Source of the DNA: a virus
IMG/VR virus record: IMGVR_UViG_3300027621_000046
Location: 1 to 20,993 of that record
Reading direction: 5' to 3' (one strand)
DNA: 20,993 nucleotides
In this document: in pieces, positions 8,329 through 15,514 of the stretch
How positions within the stretch are numbered: the first letter of the stretch is position 1
Layout of the letters: each line of letters starts with the position of its first letter
Notes under the pieces: generated by a model
Database searches by the model: none
What the model was told of the DNA's origin: nothing
Seen by the model: only the letters and a program-made list of their open reading frames with translations
Program-made: the position numbers and the translations under genes

Positions 8329-8359
8329 CCCCCTGCCCTAGTGGTGGGGGGACTTTTTT
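8329..8359 (+). terminator. Intrinsic terminator after the major capsid gene
   Basis: A nine-pair stem (8329-8337 with 8343-8351, two G-U pairs) closes a CTAGT loop (8338-8342). Two bases then lead into six T residues (8354-8359). It lies 11 nt after the capsid stop and before the ribosome binding site of the next gene, so it would end or reduce transcription from the capsid gene. Confidence 0.9.
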
Positions 8360-8381
8360 AACCTAATTAGGAGAAACAAAA

Positions 8382-8705
8382 ATGGCAGCAGCAACAGCAG
8401 TTGTTTTAAACAGAGACAACGATTCTTTTCGGGGTTTGTTCAGTGATACATGGACAGTTACTTGCACTTTGGATTCTGCATCTGTTGCAGACCAAGCCGC
8501 TGGTACTGATACTGTGACCATTTCTGGCGTTGCCCTTGGCGATATGGTTATTGGTATGTCGGCTGGTGTAGATGAGGCGGGTTTAGTTCGCCGTGCTTAC
8601 GTTTCAGCGGCAAACACAGTGACTATTGCAACAACTAATACAACTGGTGGGTCTGTTAATTTAGCATCCACTACTGTTAAATTGGTTATTGCTCGAATGG
8701 TGTAA
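8382..8705 (+). CDS. Small beta-rich protein, candidate capsid decoration protein
   Basis: The product is 107 aa, rich in Thr, Val, Ala and Ser, with alternating strand patterns (TWTVTCTLDSASVADQAAG, TVTISGVALGDMVIGMS, NTVTIATTNTTGG). There is no signal peptide or membrane segment. Size, composition and position directly after the capsid gene fit a decoration or head-stabilising protein, but no family motif proves it. A strong AGGAG lies 5' of the ATG. Terminator-like hairpins flank the gene on both sides, so it may be its own transcript or be subject to graded read-through. Confidence 0.75.
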   Translation: MAAATAVVLNRDNDSFRGLFSDTWTVTCTLDSASVADQAAGTDTVTISGVALGDMVIGMSAGVDEAGLVRRAYVSAANTVTIATTNTTGGSVNLASTTVKLVIARMV

Positions 8706-8710
8706 AGATT

Positions 8711-8730
8711 GGGGGGCTAGTCCCCCCTTT
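8711..8730 (+). terminator. G/C hairpin, probable weak intrinsic terminator
   Basis: Six G (8711-8716) pair perfectly with six C (8722-8727) around a CTAGT loop (8717-8721), followed by TTT then CTC. The T tract is short, so termination may be partial. The loop is identical to that of the terminator at 8329-8359. Confidence 0.75.
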
Positions 8731-8746
8731 CTCATTTAAGGGTTTT

Positions 8747-8959
8747 ATGGCTACTTTTCGTTGTCTTCAAACAGGTAACACTGTGAGTTTTACATACCAG
8801 CACGACATTGACTCTATGAGGGGTCATCAGGGATATGTGAGAGTAGACGAACCAGAAGTAACCATAGAATCAGAAGTTAGAACAGATACCGCATTTCGTG
8901 CGCCTGTCATTCCAACAATTAAGCGTATGGGAAGACCCCGAAAGGTAGCAAATGGCTGA
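8747..8959 (+). CDS. Small hypothetical phage protein
   Basis: The product is 70 aa. It begins MATFRCLQTGNTVSFTYQHD and ends in a basic tail, KRMGRPRKVANG. The C-terminal GRPRK is AT-hook-like in appearance, but a single short motif does not establish DNA binding. It could equally be a small head-completion or minor structural protein given its place between capsid and tail genes. AAGGG stands about 5 nt before the ATG. The end overlaps the next gene by 8 nt. Confidence 0.7.
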   Translation: MATFRCLQTGNTVSFTYQHDIDSMRGHQGYVRVDEPEVTIESEVRTDTAFRAPVIPTIKRMGRPRKVANG

Positions 8960-9155
8960 AATTGACGCAAGAGATTTTGGTAGATTAGAGGCTCAAGTTG
9001 ATTCTCTACAACTTCAAGTATCTCAATTGAGTACAGATGTAAAAGCATTGCTTGAACTTGCCAATAAAGGCAAGGGTGGGATTTGGATTGGTATGACTAT
9101 CGCTTCATTTATGGGCGGTGTGATTACTTTTTGTGCTGATCGACTGTGGAAATAA
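8952..9155 (+). CDS. Coiled-coil protein with C-terminal membrane segment
   Basis: The product is 67 aa. Residues ~4-38 form a heptad-like coiled coil (LEAQVDSLQLQVSQLSTDVK). A lysine/glycine linker (NKGKGG) and one hydrophobic helix, IWIGMTIASFMGGVITF (about 44-60), follow. The protein should be anchored in the inner membrane. Small phage proteins of this plan are often listed as holin-like or lysis-associated, but this one lies far from the lysis module. A role in virion or membrane assembly is also possible. AAAGG precedes the ATG inside the upstream gene. Confidence 0.68.
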   Translation: MAEIDARDFGRLEAQVDSLQLQVSQLSTDVKALLELANKGKGGIWIGMTIASFMGGVITFCADRLWK

Positions 9156-9165
9156 GGAGAACACT

Positions 9166-9336
9166 ATGTACGGAAAAATGATGGGTGGTAAGGCTAAAGA
9201 GACTACAAGCAAGGGCAAGAAAAAGGGCGTACCTGTGACCATTATGGTTGCGGTTGGTAAGCCAAAGATGCCTATGCCTATGAAGGGTAGCAGGACTGCT
9301 ACCAACATGATGAAGAAATCCTCAAGAGGTAAATAA
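9166..9336 (+). CDS. Small basic lysine/methionine-rich protein
   Basis: The product is 56 aa with 13 Lys, many Met and Gly and few acidic residues. A short hydrophobic core, GVPVTIMVAVGKPKMPMPMK, separates basic ends. The ATG at 9166 was chosen because AGGAG at 9155-9159 fits it. An in-frame GTG at 9133 lies inside the upstream gene. It is the first of six lysine-rich small genes in this stretch. Role unknown. Binding to packaged nucleic acid is a reasonable hypothesis from charge alone. Confidence 0.65.
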   Translation: MYGKMMGGKAKETTSKGKKKGVPVTIMVAVGKPKMPMPMKGSRTATNMMKKSSRGK

Positions 9337-9620
9337 TGTCAGCCCTAACCACTCCCGTCACTCTATTGAGTGCTGTTGTCGCTACAGGTGCTTCTAAATC
9401 TGTACAAGCAGATGCTGGACAACCCGCATTCTTGCAAGTTAGTGGCATTACAACCGCAACTGTTGCATTCCAAGGTAGCTTGGATGGGACAACCTTTGCC
9501 ACAATTGGTACTGCTTTGACCGCTGATGGCATTGTCACCATAGCCAATGCTCCTAAGTATTTGCGGGCAAACTGCACTGCTTACACCTCTGGAACTATCA
9601 CAGCTAAAGTATTGTATTAA
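9336..9620 (+). CDS. Small beta-sandwich-like virion protein
   Basis: The product is 94 aa, nearly free of charge and rich in Ala, Thr and Val. ASKSVQADAGQPAFLQVSG, TATVAFQGSLDGTTF and LTADGIVTI are followed by KYLRANCTAYTSGTITAKV. This succession of short strands (substance-like start, SLDGT turn, YLRAN...SGTIT end) is common in small phage surface or head-fibre proteins with a beta-sandwich fold. The start overlaps the previous stop (TAATG). Function in capsid decoration is likely but unproved. Confidence 0.72.
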   Translation: MSALTTPVTLLSAVVATGASKSVQADAGQPAFLQVSGITTATVAFQGSLDGTTFATIGTALTADGIVTIANAPKYLRANCTAYTSGTITAKVLY

Positions 9621-9621
9621 C

Positions 9622-9771
9622 ATGAAAAAGACTAAAGCACAAGCCAAGATTAGCAAGGTAATGACTGAGTTTGGCAAGGGTAAGTTGACATCCAACAAAA
9701 AGGTTGTCAAAGACCCAAAGCAAGCGATGGCAATAGCTTTATCTGAAGCTGGTAAGGCTAAGAAAAAATGA
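9622..9771 (+). CDS. Small lysine-rich protein (DUF6496-like)
   Basis: The product is 49 aa, of which 15 are lysine. The core VMTEFGKGKLTSNKKVVKDP and the end KQAMAIALSEAGKAKKK match, from memory, a family of unknown function (DUF6496). It follows the preceding stop by one base and lacks a clear Shine-Dalgarno, so it is probably translated by coupling. The pattern of a basic N-terminus plus an Ala/Leu helix ending in a lysine run suggests nucleic-acid or capsid-interior contact. No experiment on the family is known to me. Confidence 0.7.
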   Translation: MKKTKAQAKISKVMTEFGKGKLTSNKKVVKDPKQAMAIALSEAGKAKKK

Positions 9772-9947
9772 AAACCAAATCCAAGGTCAACCAAGCAGGG
9801 GTTTACACCAAACCCACCATGCGAAAAGCCTTGTTTGAGAAGATCAAAGCAGGGTCATCAGGTGGGGATTCTGGTGAGTGGTCAGCAAGAAAAGCACAAT
9901 TGCTTGCCAAAGAGTACAAAGCCAAAGGCGGGGGTTACAAGACATGA
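9768..9947 (+). CDS. Small basic protein of conserved phage type
   Basis: The product is 59 aa. KPTMRKALFEKIKAGSSGG is followed by GEWSARKAQLLAKEYKAKGG, a pattern I recognise from other aquatic phage genomes, though without a named function. It has 12 Lys and 2 Arg. The start overlaps the previous stop (ATGA) and its own stop overlaps the next start in the same way. The tight chain of overlaps and the conserved-looking core support a true gene despite its short length. Confidence 0.72.
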   Translation: MKTKSKVNQAGVYTKPTMRKALFEKIKAGSSGGDSGEWSARKAQLLAKEYKAKGGGYKT

Positions 9948-10096
9948 GCAAAGACAAGCCACATTATTTGCCTGATGGCAAGCTGTACAAGGGTGATACT
10001 CACAAGGTGGGTTCAACTTTGATGACGGGTGCAAAGCATTCTGCATCTAGCAAGGTCTTGACGCACACACCATCTAAGCCAAAGGCTAAGAAGTGA
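9944..10096 (+). CDS. Small basic protein, unknown function
   Basis: The product is 50 aa. It starts MSKDKPHYLPDGKLYKGDTHK and continues GSTLMTGAKHSASSKV before a lysine/proline tail (KPKAKK). It has eleven Lys and several His. The ATG at 9944 overlaps the upstream stop (ATGA). Longer in-frame starts would run into the preceding gene. It has no membrane segment. It shares the basic tail and glycine/serine-rich middle of its neighbours, but no sequence repeat links them. Confidence 0.68.
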   Translation: MSKDKPHYLPDGKLYKGDTHKVGSTLMTGAKHSASSKVLTHTPSKPKAKK

Positions 10097-10326
10097 AAGA
10101 CCCACAACAATCTCTCAAGGATTGGGGTAAGCAGAAGTGGCGTACCAAGTCAGGTAAACCCTCATCCCAGACGGGTGAGAGGTATCTGCCAGAGGCGGCA
10201 ATTAAGTCTTTGAGTGCTGCTGAGTATGCGGCAACTACCAAAGCCAAGCGCAAAGGTACTGCATCTGGTAAACAGTTTGTTGCCCAACCAAAGAGCATTG
10301 CAAAGAAAACGTCAAAGTTTAGATGA
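10093..10326 (+). CDS. Small basic protein (DUF5872-like), GTG start
   Basis: The product is 77 aa. SLKDWGKQKWRTKSGKPSSQ and TGERYLPEAAIKSLSAAEYA, followed by a basic tail (QPKSIAKKTSKFR), match a family I remember as DUF5872, found in phages and some large viruses. GTG at 10093 overlaps the previous stop (GTGA) and begins VKDPQQ. The two aromatic/basic patches (DWGKQKWR) and the GERYLP motif suggest a folded domain, not just a charged tail. Function unknown. Confidence 0.75.
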   Translation: MKDPQQSLKDWGKQKWRTKSGKPSSQTGERYLPEAAIKSLSAAEYAATTKAKRKGTASGKQFVAQPKSIAKKTSKFR

Positions 10327-10334
10327 GGTAAAAG

Positions 10335-10637
10335 ATGAAAACACCCACTTGGCAAACAAAAGCTGGTCAAAATCCAAAAGGCGGCTTGAATGCCAAGGGC
10401 AGAGCGTCTTATAATGCAGAAACTGGTGGTAATCTGAAGCCGCCAGTAAAGTCGGGGGATAACCCTCGCAGAGCAAGTTTCTTGGCTCGTATGGGCAGCA
10501 ATGCTGGTGCAGAGTACAAGGATGGTGAACCAACAAGACTGCTTCTTTCGCTCAAGGCATGGGGTGCAACCTCAAAGGCTGACGCAAAGGCAAAAGCTAA
10601 AGCTATATCCGCAAGGAACAAGGCAAAAGCGAAATGA
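10335..10637 (+). CDS. Small basic protein (DUF6321-like)
   Basis: The product is 100 aa. NPKGGLNAKGRASYNAETGG, NLKPPVKSGDNPRRASFLAR and GEPTRLLLSLKAWGA are the recognisable core of a family I recall as DUF6321. The last 25 residues are a Lys/Ala repeat (KADAKAKAKAISARNKAKAK). Such K/A tails resemble those of bacterial histone-like proteins, but the core is distinct. GAGG at 10325-10328 overlaps the previous stop and serves the ATG. Best reading: small virion or DNA-associated protein of unknown role. Confidence 0.77.
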   Translation: MKTPTWQTKAGQNPKGGLNAKGRASYNAETGGNLKPPVKSGDNPRRASFLARMGSNAGAEYKDGEPTRLLLSLKAWGATSKADAKAKAKAISARNKAKAK

Positions 10638-10969
10638 GAGCATTATCAGTTGGAGTTAGTCCCACAGCGGCAGTAGACACTACAGTCTATACCTGTCCTA
10701 GAGGCTATTACTCAAAATTTACTGTAATGTATATCCACAACACTGGTGGCTCTACCAAGCATATAACTGTTCAGTGGTTTGACTCAAGTGCTAACTCTAC
10801 GCTTGATATATTGACTGCTCTTGATTTCAGTACAAAAGAATATTTGCAGTTTGATGGTAATGCCTATATTGTTTTTGAAGAAGGCGATAAGTTAAAAATT
10901 ACAACACAATCTGCAAGCACATTTAGTTTTATAGCCACATTTGAAGAAGAAGGGTTGACTAGAACATGA
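10634..10969 (+). CDS. Small beta-rich structural protein
   Basis: The product is 111 aa. Segments TVYTCPRGYYSKFTVMYIHN, GGSTKHITVQWFDSSANST and KEYLQFDGNAYIVFEEGDKL alternate strands and turns, as in small phage structural proteins of aquatic podoviruses and myoviruses. No signal or membrane segment is seen. It overlaps both neighbours by ATGA. It directly precedes the adaptor gene, so it may be a head-completion or head-surface protein. The exact role cannot be read from the sequence. Confidence 0.75.
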   Translation: MRALSVGVSPTAAVDTTVYTCPRGYYSKFTVMYIHNTGGSTKHITVQWFDSSANSTLDILTALDFSTKEYLQFDGNAYIVFEEGDKLKITTQSASTFSFIATFEEEGLTRT

Positions 10970-11613
10970 CCTACCTTGAACTTATCAACGATGTTCTGAT
11001 TCGACTCAGAGAACCTGTCGTTACCGCAAACAATCAAACTGCCTATTCAACACTGATTGGCAAGTTTGTCAATGATGCAAAACGTCAGATTGAAGATGCT
11101 TTTTCTTGGAATGTTTTGGGTCAGACAATTACTGTTACCACTGCATCATCTACAGCATCTTATTCTTTAACAGGTGCTGGTCAGAAGTTTCAAGTCATGG
11201 ATGTAATCAATACCACAAGTAATGTTGGACTCATAAACATCACTTTTGTGGACATGAATCGCAAGTTAAACTTTACGCCACTTGTCAATTCAATACCCAC
11301 AGAATTTGCTTTTGATGGTGTTGATGCAAGCTACGACACTAAGGTAAATCTGTACCCAATACCTGATGGTGTATATACGATCAAGTTTGCCCTAACAGTG
11401 CCACAAGCAACCTTGTCATCAGATGTAACTGTTGTATCTGTACCTGATGTACTAGTGGCTCAGAATGCTTATGCAAGGGCTTTGATAGAACGTGGTGAAG
11501 ATGGTGGTACTTCATCATCAGAAGCATTCTTGCTTTACAAGGCTATGTTGTCTGACCACATTGCTTTGGAAAGCACTCGCTATCCTGAGAACCAAGAATT
11601 TGTACCCGTATGA
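10966..11613 (+). CDS. Head-tail adaptor / tail tubular protein A-like
   Basis: The product is 215 aa. An N-terminal helical part (LELINDVLIRLREP, then FVNDAKRQIEDAFSWNVLGQ) leads into a beta domain (TVTTASSTASYSLTG; KVNLYPIPDGVYTIKFALTV). Helices then return (AYARALIERGEDGG, ALESTRYPENQEF). This helix-beta-helix plan, the length and the order before a nozzle-like protein match podovirus adaptors (T7 gp11 or P22 gp4 type), which form the ring below the portal. ATGA overlaps tie it to both neighbours. Confidence is good for the role and moderate for the exact family. Confidence 0.8.
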   Translation: MTYLELINDVLIRLREPVVTANNQTAYSTLIGKFVNDAKRQIEDAFSWNVLGQTITVTTASSTASYSLTGAGQKFQVMDVINTTSNVGLINITFVDMNRKLNFTPLVNSIPTEFAFDGVDASYDTKVNLYPIPDGVYTIKFALTVPQATLSSDVTVVSVPDVLVAQNAYARALIERGEDGGTSSSEAFLLYKAMLSDHIALESTRYPENQEFVPV

Positions 11614-13169
11614 CACAGGCACTGCGATTATTTAGCGTTTCAGCCCCAGGATTTTATGGACTGAATACCCAAGACTCACCGCTAGATTTAGCGAGTGGTT
11701 TTGCGGCTATTGCTACTAATTGCGTGATTGACCAGTATGGTCGGGTTGGTTCTCGTAAAGGTTTTTCAAGAGTCAATGCTTCTTCAGGAAACTTAGGCGC
11801 AAACGACATTAAAGTCATCCATGAGTTAGTGCAACTTGATGGGACTTTGACTACATTGTTTGCTGGCAACAACAAGCTGTTTAAACTTGATGGAAGCAAT
11901 GCTGTTGTAGAACTCACCTATGGCGGTGGTGGTACAGCACCCACTATCACCACAACTAATTATCAATGTGCATCCCTAAATGGGATTACATTTTTCTTTC
12001 AATCAGGCAATGACCCGTTGATCTATGACCCTGCTGTTAGCGTTACAACTTTCCGCAGAGTTAGTGAGAAAACTGGCTACACAGGTACTGTTCCTTTAGC
12101 AAATGTTGCTATATCTGCTTTTGGTAGGTTATGGGTTGCTGAGACTTCAGCAGACAATGTGACTATCACTTTCTCTGATTTGTTGGCAGGACATAACTGG
12201 TCAGGTGGTACATCAGGTACTTTAGATGTTTCTAGAGTTTGGCCTAATGGCTCAGACCAGATTGTTGGTTTGGGCGCACATAACGGGTTCTTGTTTATCT
12301 TTGGTAAGCGTCAGATATTAGTGTACTCGGGTGCTACAACACCATCCACAATGGCTTTGCATGACTCAATTGCTGATATTGGTTGCTTGTCTAGGGACTC
12401 TATTGCTACTGCTGGCACAGACATTATTTTCTTGTCAAACAGTGGTGTTCGCAGCTTGTTGCGTACTATTCAAGAGAAGTCAGCACCTTTGCGGGACTTG
12501 TCTAAGAATGTTCGTAATGACTTGATGACTAATGTTGGTGGTGAGACTTTATCAAACATCAAGGCTGTTTACTCTGAAAGCAATGCTTTTTATCTTCTAA
12601 ATTTGCCTACTGCCAAACAAGTATATGTGTTTGATACAAAGGCGCAATTACAAGATGGCAGTGCTAGGGTAACAACTTGGGAGAGTATTGAGCCTACTTG
12701 TTTTTTTTCAAAGCGCAATGGTGATTTGCTTCTTGGTAAGAATGGTTTTGTGTGCAAGTATGGTACTTTTCTTGACCATGCTTCTACCTATCGTTTCCAG
12801 TATTTCACCAACTATGCAGACCTTGGTGATGTAAATATTACATCTATTCTGAAGAAGATTTCTGTTGTTGTCATTGGTGGCTCTAATCAAGGATTCATCA
12901 TCAAGTGGGGCTATGACTTTTCTGGTCAATACTATGCTCAAACATTGCAGATTCCTGTTACTACTGTTGCTGAGTATGGGATTGCTGAGTATGGAGACAA
13001 TGGAGTACCAGTTGCAAACTATTCTGCTGGTATTCAGTTGAGTACATTGGTTGGTCAAGCAAGTGGCTTTGGTAAGGTTGTTCAAACAGGCTATGAGGTG
13101 CAGATCAATGGTGCGCCCATAAGCATTCAGAAGATTGAAATTCAAGCCAAAAACGGCAAAATGGCGTAA
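11610..13169 (+). CDS. Tail nozzle / packaged-DNA-stabilisation-like protein
   Basis: The product is 519 aa, slightly longer than P22 gp10 and shorter than T7 gp12. The N-terminus contains GFYGLNTQDSPLDLASGFA and NCVIDQYGRVGSRKGFSRV, the characteristic start of podovirus nozzle proteins. Repeated blade-like units follow (LFAGNNKLFKLDG, GRLWVAETSADN, GFLFIFGKRQILVYSG), consistent with a beta-propeller. It would form the tail below the adaptor and retain the packaged DNA until ejection. The gene overlaps the adaptor by ATGA. Confidence 0.85.
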   Translation: MTQALRLFSVSAPGFYGLNTQDSPLDLASGFAAIATNCVIDQYGRVGSRKGFSRVNASSGNLGANDIKVIHELVQLDGTLTTLFAGNNKLFKLDGSNAVVELTYGGGGTAPTITTTNYQCASLNGITFFFQSGNDPLIYDPAVSVTTFRRVSEKTGYTGTVPLANVAISAFGRLWVAETSADNVTITFSDLLAGHNWSGGTSGTLDVSRVWPNGSDQIVGLGAHNGFLFIFGKRQILVYSGATTPSTMALHDSIADIGCLSRDSIATAGTDIIFLSNSGVRSLLRTIQEKSAPLRDLSKNVRNDLMTNVGGETLSNIKAVYSESNAFYLLNLPTAKQVYVFDTKAQLQDGSARVTTWESIEPTCFFSKRNGDLLLGKNGFVCKYGTFLDHASTYRFQYFTNYADLGDVNITSILKKISVVVIGGSNQGFIIKWGYDFSGQYYAQTLQIPVTTVAEYGIAEYGDNGVPVANYSAGIQLSTLVGQASGFGKVVQTGYEVQINGAPISIQKIEIQAKNGKMA

Positions 13170-13178
13170 GGAAACATC

Positions 13179-13454
13179 ATGGCAAATTACACAAAAACCA
13201 CCAACTTTGCGGCAAAAGATGCCTTGATTTCTGGCAATGCGGCAAAGGTTGTTAAGGGAACTGAGATTGATACTGAGTTCACCAACATCCAAACTGCGAT
13301 TACTTCAAAGGCAGATGGTGACTTCACAAACTTTTCGTTTGTAGAGACAAGCAATGTTTTGTACATCTACAACTCAGCGACTGCTGTTGCCAAGATAGAT
13401 TCTTCAGGTAATTTCACTGTGTTGGGCAATGTGATTGCCAATGGTACTGTTTAA
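13179..13454 (+). CDS. Stand-alone fibre-anchor-like small protein
   Basis: The product is 91 aa. NYTKTTNFAAKDALISGNAA and VVKGTEIDTEFTNIQTAI form an N-terminal block that usually begins much longer tail fibres in aquatic podoviruses. Here it is followed only by a short beta tail, AVAKIDSSGNFTVLGN, ending IANGTV. There is no receptor-binding region. The ending resembles that of the fibre-like gene that stops at 4438 (ANIVANGTP). It may cap or adapt the nozzle for a fibre encoded elsewhere. A degraded fibre is the alternative. AGGAA precedes the ATG. Confidence 0.72.
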   Translation: MANYTKTTNFAAKDALISGNAAKVVKGTEIDTEFTNIQTAITSKADGDFTNFSFVETSNVLYIYNSATAVAKIDSSGNFTVLGNVIANGTV

Positions 13455-13465
13455 GGAGTAAGAAA

Positions 13466-15502
13466 ATGGCAAGCATTTTGAATTTTTCTGGGTACAGTCC
13501 TACTCCAGTAGTTAAACCTCCAAAGGTTTTAGGTAAAGCATTTAATCCTGATTTATTAAAAGATGTTCCTGCCGAGTTAGAAAAAAACTTCATTCAAGGA
13601 GTAAAGTCTTTTGGAAAAAGCGGAACTGGCGGTTCTGCTGATAGTTATCAAGTGCTACCTGAGTATGCAAAATATGCAGTAAAAGTTCCTTACATTGGTA
13701 AGAGTGGTGGAGGAGGACAAACTAAATACTATGAAATTCCAACTGGCAAGACTTATCAAGATAAGCCACTAGTTGCGCGTTATGACACACAAGGTAATTT
13801 CCAATTTGTTACCTTTCCAGAAGATCAATTTTTACGGATTGACCCTAGCAATCCTGATGTAATTTCTCAACCAAAGATTAACAAAAATGGCGAGATTATT
13901 GACTATGGCATCAATGTACAAGGTGACTTTGGTGGTAGTGGAATAGGTGGATTTGTAAGCGATATAGCCAAAGACTTCAGCCCGATGATTTTGGCGGGAT
14001 TTGGTGCTGATGCCCTTGCTGGTAGTGGTTTGTTTACTGGTGGTGCTGGTGCGGCGGCGGCTGGAGGAGCTAGTGCCGCTGAAATTGCTGCTTCAAATGC
14101 ACTCGCTTCAGCTAATCTTGCTGGTTATGCAGGGACAGAGTTAGCCGCAACTGCTGCTGGTGCGGGACTATTAAGCGGTGGTGCTACTGCGGCAGATATT
14201 GCAGCATCAAATGCTTTAGCCCAAGCCAATCTTACTGGTTATGCAGGAACAGCATTACCAGCAATACCTATTGAAGCAGGACTGTTAAGTGGTGCTGGTG
14301 CAGACTTAGCGGCTAGTGAAGCATTAGCAAATAATACTTTAGCCCAAGCTAACATGGCGGCTCAAGCATCAGGTGGTTTTACAGCATCAGGTGCGGCTGG
14401 AACTGGTGTTACTTCAAGTATGCTGTCTGCTATTTCAAAAGCAACTGGAATTGATGTAGATACTTTAAAGACTTTTGCGCCATCTGTTATTCAAGGGTTA
14501 ATAGGTGCTGGTGGTTCTTATCTAACATCTGAGCAAGCCAAGGAATCTGCTCAAACACAATCTGATGCACAGATTCGTGCAGCACAAATTGCTGCTGATG
14601 CGGCAAGGTTTAGACCTGTTGGCGTAACTACTCGCTTTGGTTCATCCAACTTTACAACTGATGCCGCTGGTAATGTCACTGGTGCAGGATATACACCTAG
14701 TGCTGAAATCACAGGTTATCAAGATAGATTGAGAACTGTTGCTGGTCAAGGCATGACTGATATAGAGGGTGCTAGAGCCGCTTATCAGCCTTTAACTGGT
14801 GCGGCACAGAGTCTGTTTGGTTTGGGTCAAGGATACCTTGCTAAAACACCTGAACAGGCGGCACAAGACTACATTTCCAAGCAACAGGCTTTGCTTGCAC
14901 CTAGCCAACAGAACAGGCTTGCAGAGGTTCAAAACAAGTTATTCCAACAAGGTCGAGGTGGTGCTGCTACTGCTCAAGGCGGTAACTTGATGGCTACAAG
15001 TCCTGAACTTGCTGCCTACTACAACTCTATTGCTCAACAAGATTTAGTGCTTGCGGCACAGGCAGATGAAGAAGCAAGAAGGCGCATAAGCTATGGTGCT
15101 GGATTGTTTGATACTGGTGCTAACTTGCAGGGTAGGTTCTACACAGGTCAAACAGCGGCTTACTCACCATTTGCTACTGCAATGGATACCTCATCAGGAC
15201 TTGAACGATTAGCCCAACAACCTTTGGATTTAAGCACTTCTATTGGTCAAAAGGTCAGTACAGCTAATGCTAATGTTGGTAGATTAACGAGTCAAGGCAT
15301 TACCAGTGCTGCACAAACAATGGCTCCAGCAAATGCTTATTCTTTAGGTGGAAATCTGTTTGCTGGTGCGGCAAACAGTCCTAATGTGAGTGGCGCATTG
15401 AACAAGGCATTTGGTGTAACGCCAGATCAACCAACTTACACACAACAACAATTGATAGACATATTGCTCGGCAATAAACAAAAATCAGTTTTTGCAACAT
15501 AA
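13466..15502 (+). CDS. Large internal virion / ejection protein 1
   Basis: The product is 678 aa. After a ~160-residue N-terminal domain comes an Ala/Gly-rich region with near-repeats (IAASNALASANLAGYAG, IAASNALAQANLTGYAG). A helical region follows (DAQIRAAQIAADAARFRPVG, then GVTTRFGSSNFTTDAAGN) and a C-terminus rich in Gln, Ala and Ser. This low-complexity, Ala-rich build and its place after the tail genes fit P22- or T7-style ejection proteins, which travel in the head and enter the host with the DNA. AGGAG lies 8 nt before the ATG. No lysozyme or transglycosylase motif was seen. Confidence 0.72.
   Translation: MASILNFSGYSPTPVVKPPKVLGKAFNPDLLKDVPAELEKNFIQGVKSFGKSGTGGSADSYQVLPEYAKYAVKVPYIGKSGGGGQTKYYEIPTGKTYQDKPLVARYDTQGNFQFVTFPEDQFLRIDPSNPDVISQPKINKNGEIIDYGINVQGDFGGSGIGGFVSDIAKDFSPMILAGFGADALAGSGLFTGGAGAAAAGGASAAEIAASNALASANLAGYAGTELAATAAGAGLLSGGATAADIAASNALAQANLTGYAGTALPAIPIEAGLLSGAGADLAASEALANNTLAQANMAAQASGGFTASGAAGTGVTSSMLSAISKATGIDVDTLKTFAPSVIQGLIGAGGSYLTSEQAKESAQTQSDAQIRAAQIAADAARFRPVGVTTRFGSSNFTTDAAGNVTGAGYTPSAEITGYQDRLRTVAGQGMTDIEGARAAYQPLTGAAQSLFGLGQGYLAKTPEQAAQDYISKQQALLAPSQQNRLAEVQNKLFQQGRGGAATAQGGNLMATSPELAAYYNSIAQQDLVLAAQADEEARRRISYGAGLFDTGANLQGRFYTGQTAAYSPFATAMDTSSGLERLAQQPLDLSTSIGQKVSTANANVGRLTSQGITSAAQTMAPANAYSLGGNLFAGAANSPNVSGALNKAFGVTPDQPTYTQQQLIDILLGNKQKSVFAT
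14027..14365 (+). repeat. Ala/Gly-rich imperfect coding repeats in ejection protein 1
   Basis: Three imperfect units (residues ~188-231, 234-271, 272-300) share GL-(F/L)-(T/S)-GG-A start and IAASNALA.ANL.GYAG body; the third is shortened. DNA similarity between the first two is high (AATGCA/T ... GGTTATGCAGG), so they arose by duplication. Confidence 0.75.
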
Positions 15503-15514
15503 GGAGAAAAGACA

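Noticed and set aside
8936-8959. GRPRK at the end of the 70-aa protein as an AT-hook
   Set aside because: A single short basic motif at a C-terminus is too weak to claim DNA binding.
9133-9165. GTG-started extension of the small basic gene at 9166
   Set aside because: Lies inside the upstream gene, while ATG 9166 has a fitting AGGAG.
9363-9794. Antisense 143-aa frame opposite small genes
   Set aside because: Covers two conserved-looking forward genes and has no start signal.
12708-13292. Antisense 194-aa open frame opposite the nozzle gene
   Set aside because: Overlaps two well-supported forward genes, no ribosome binding site, no recognisable domain.
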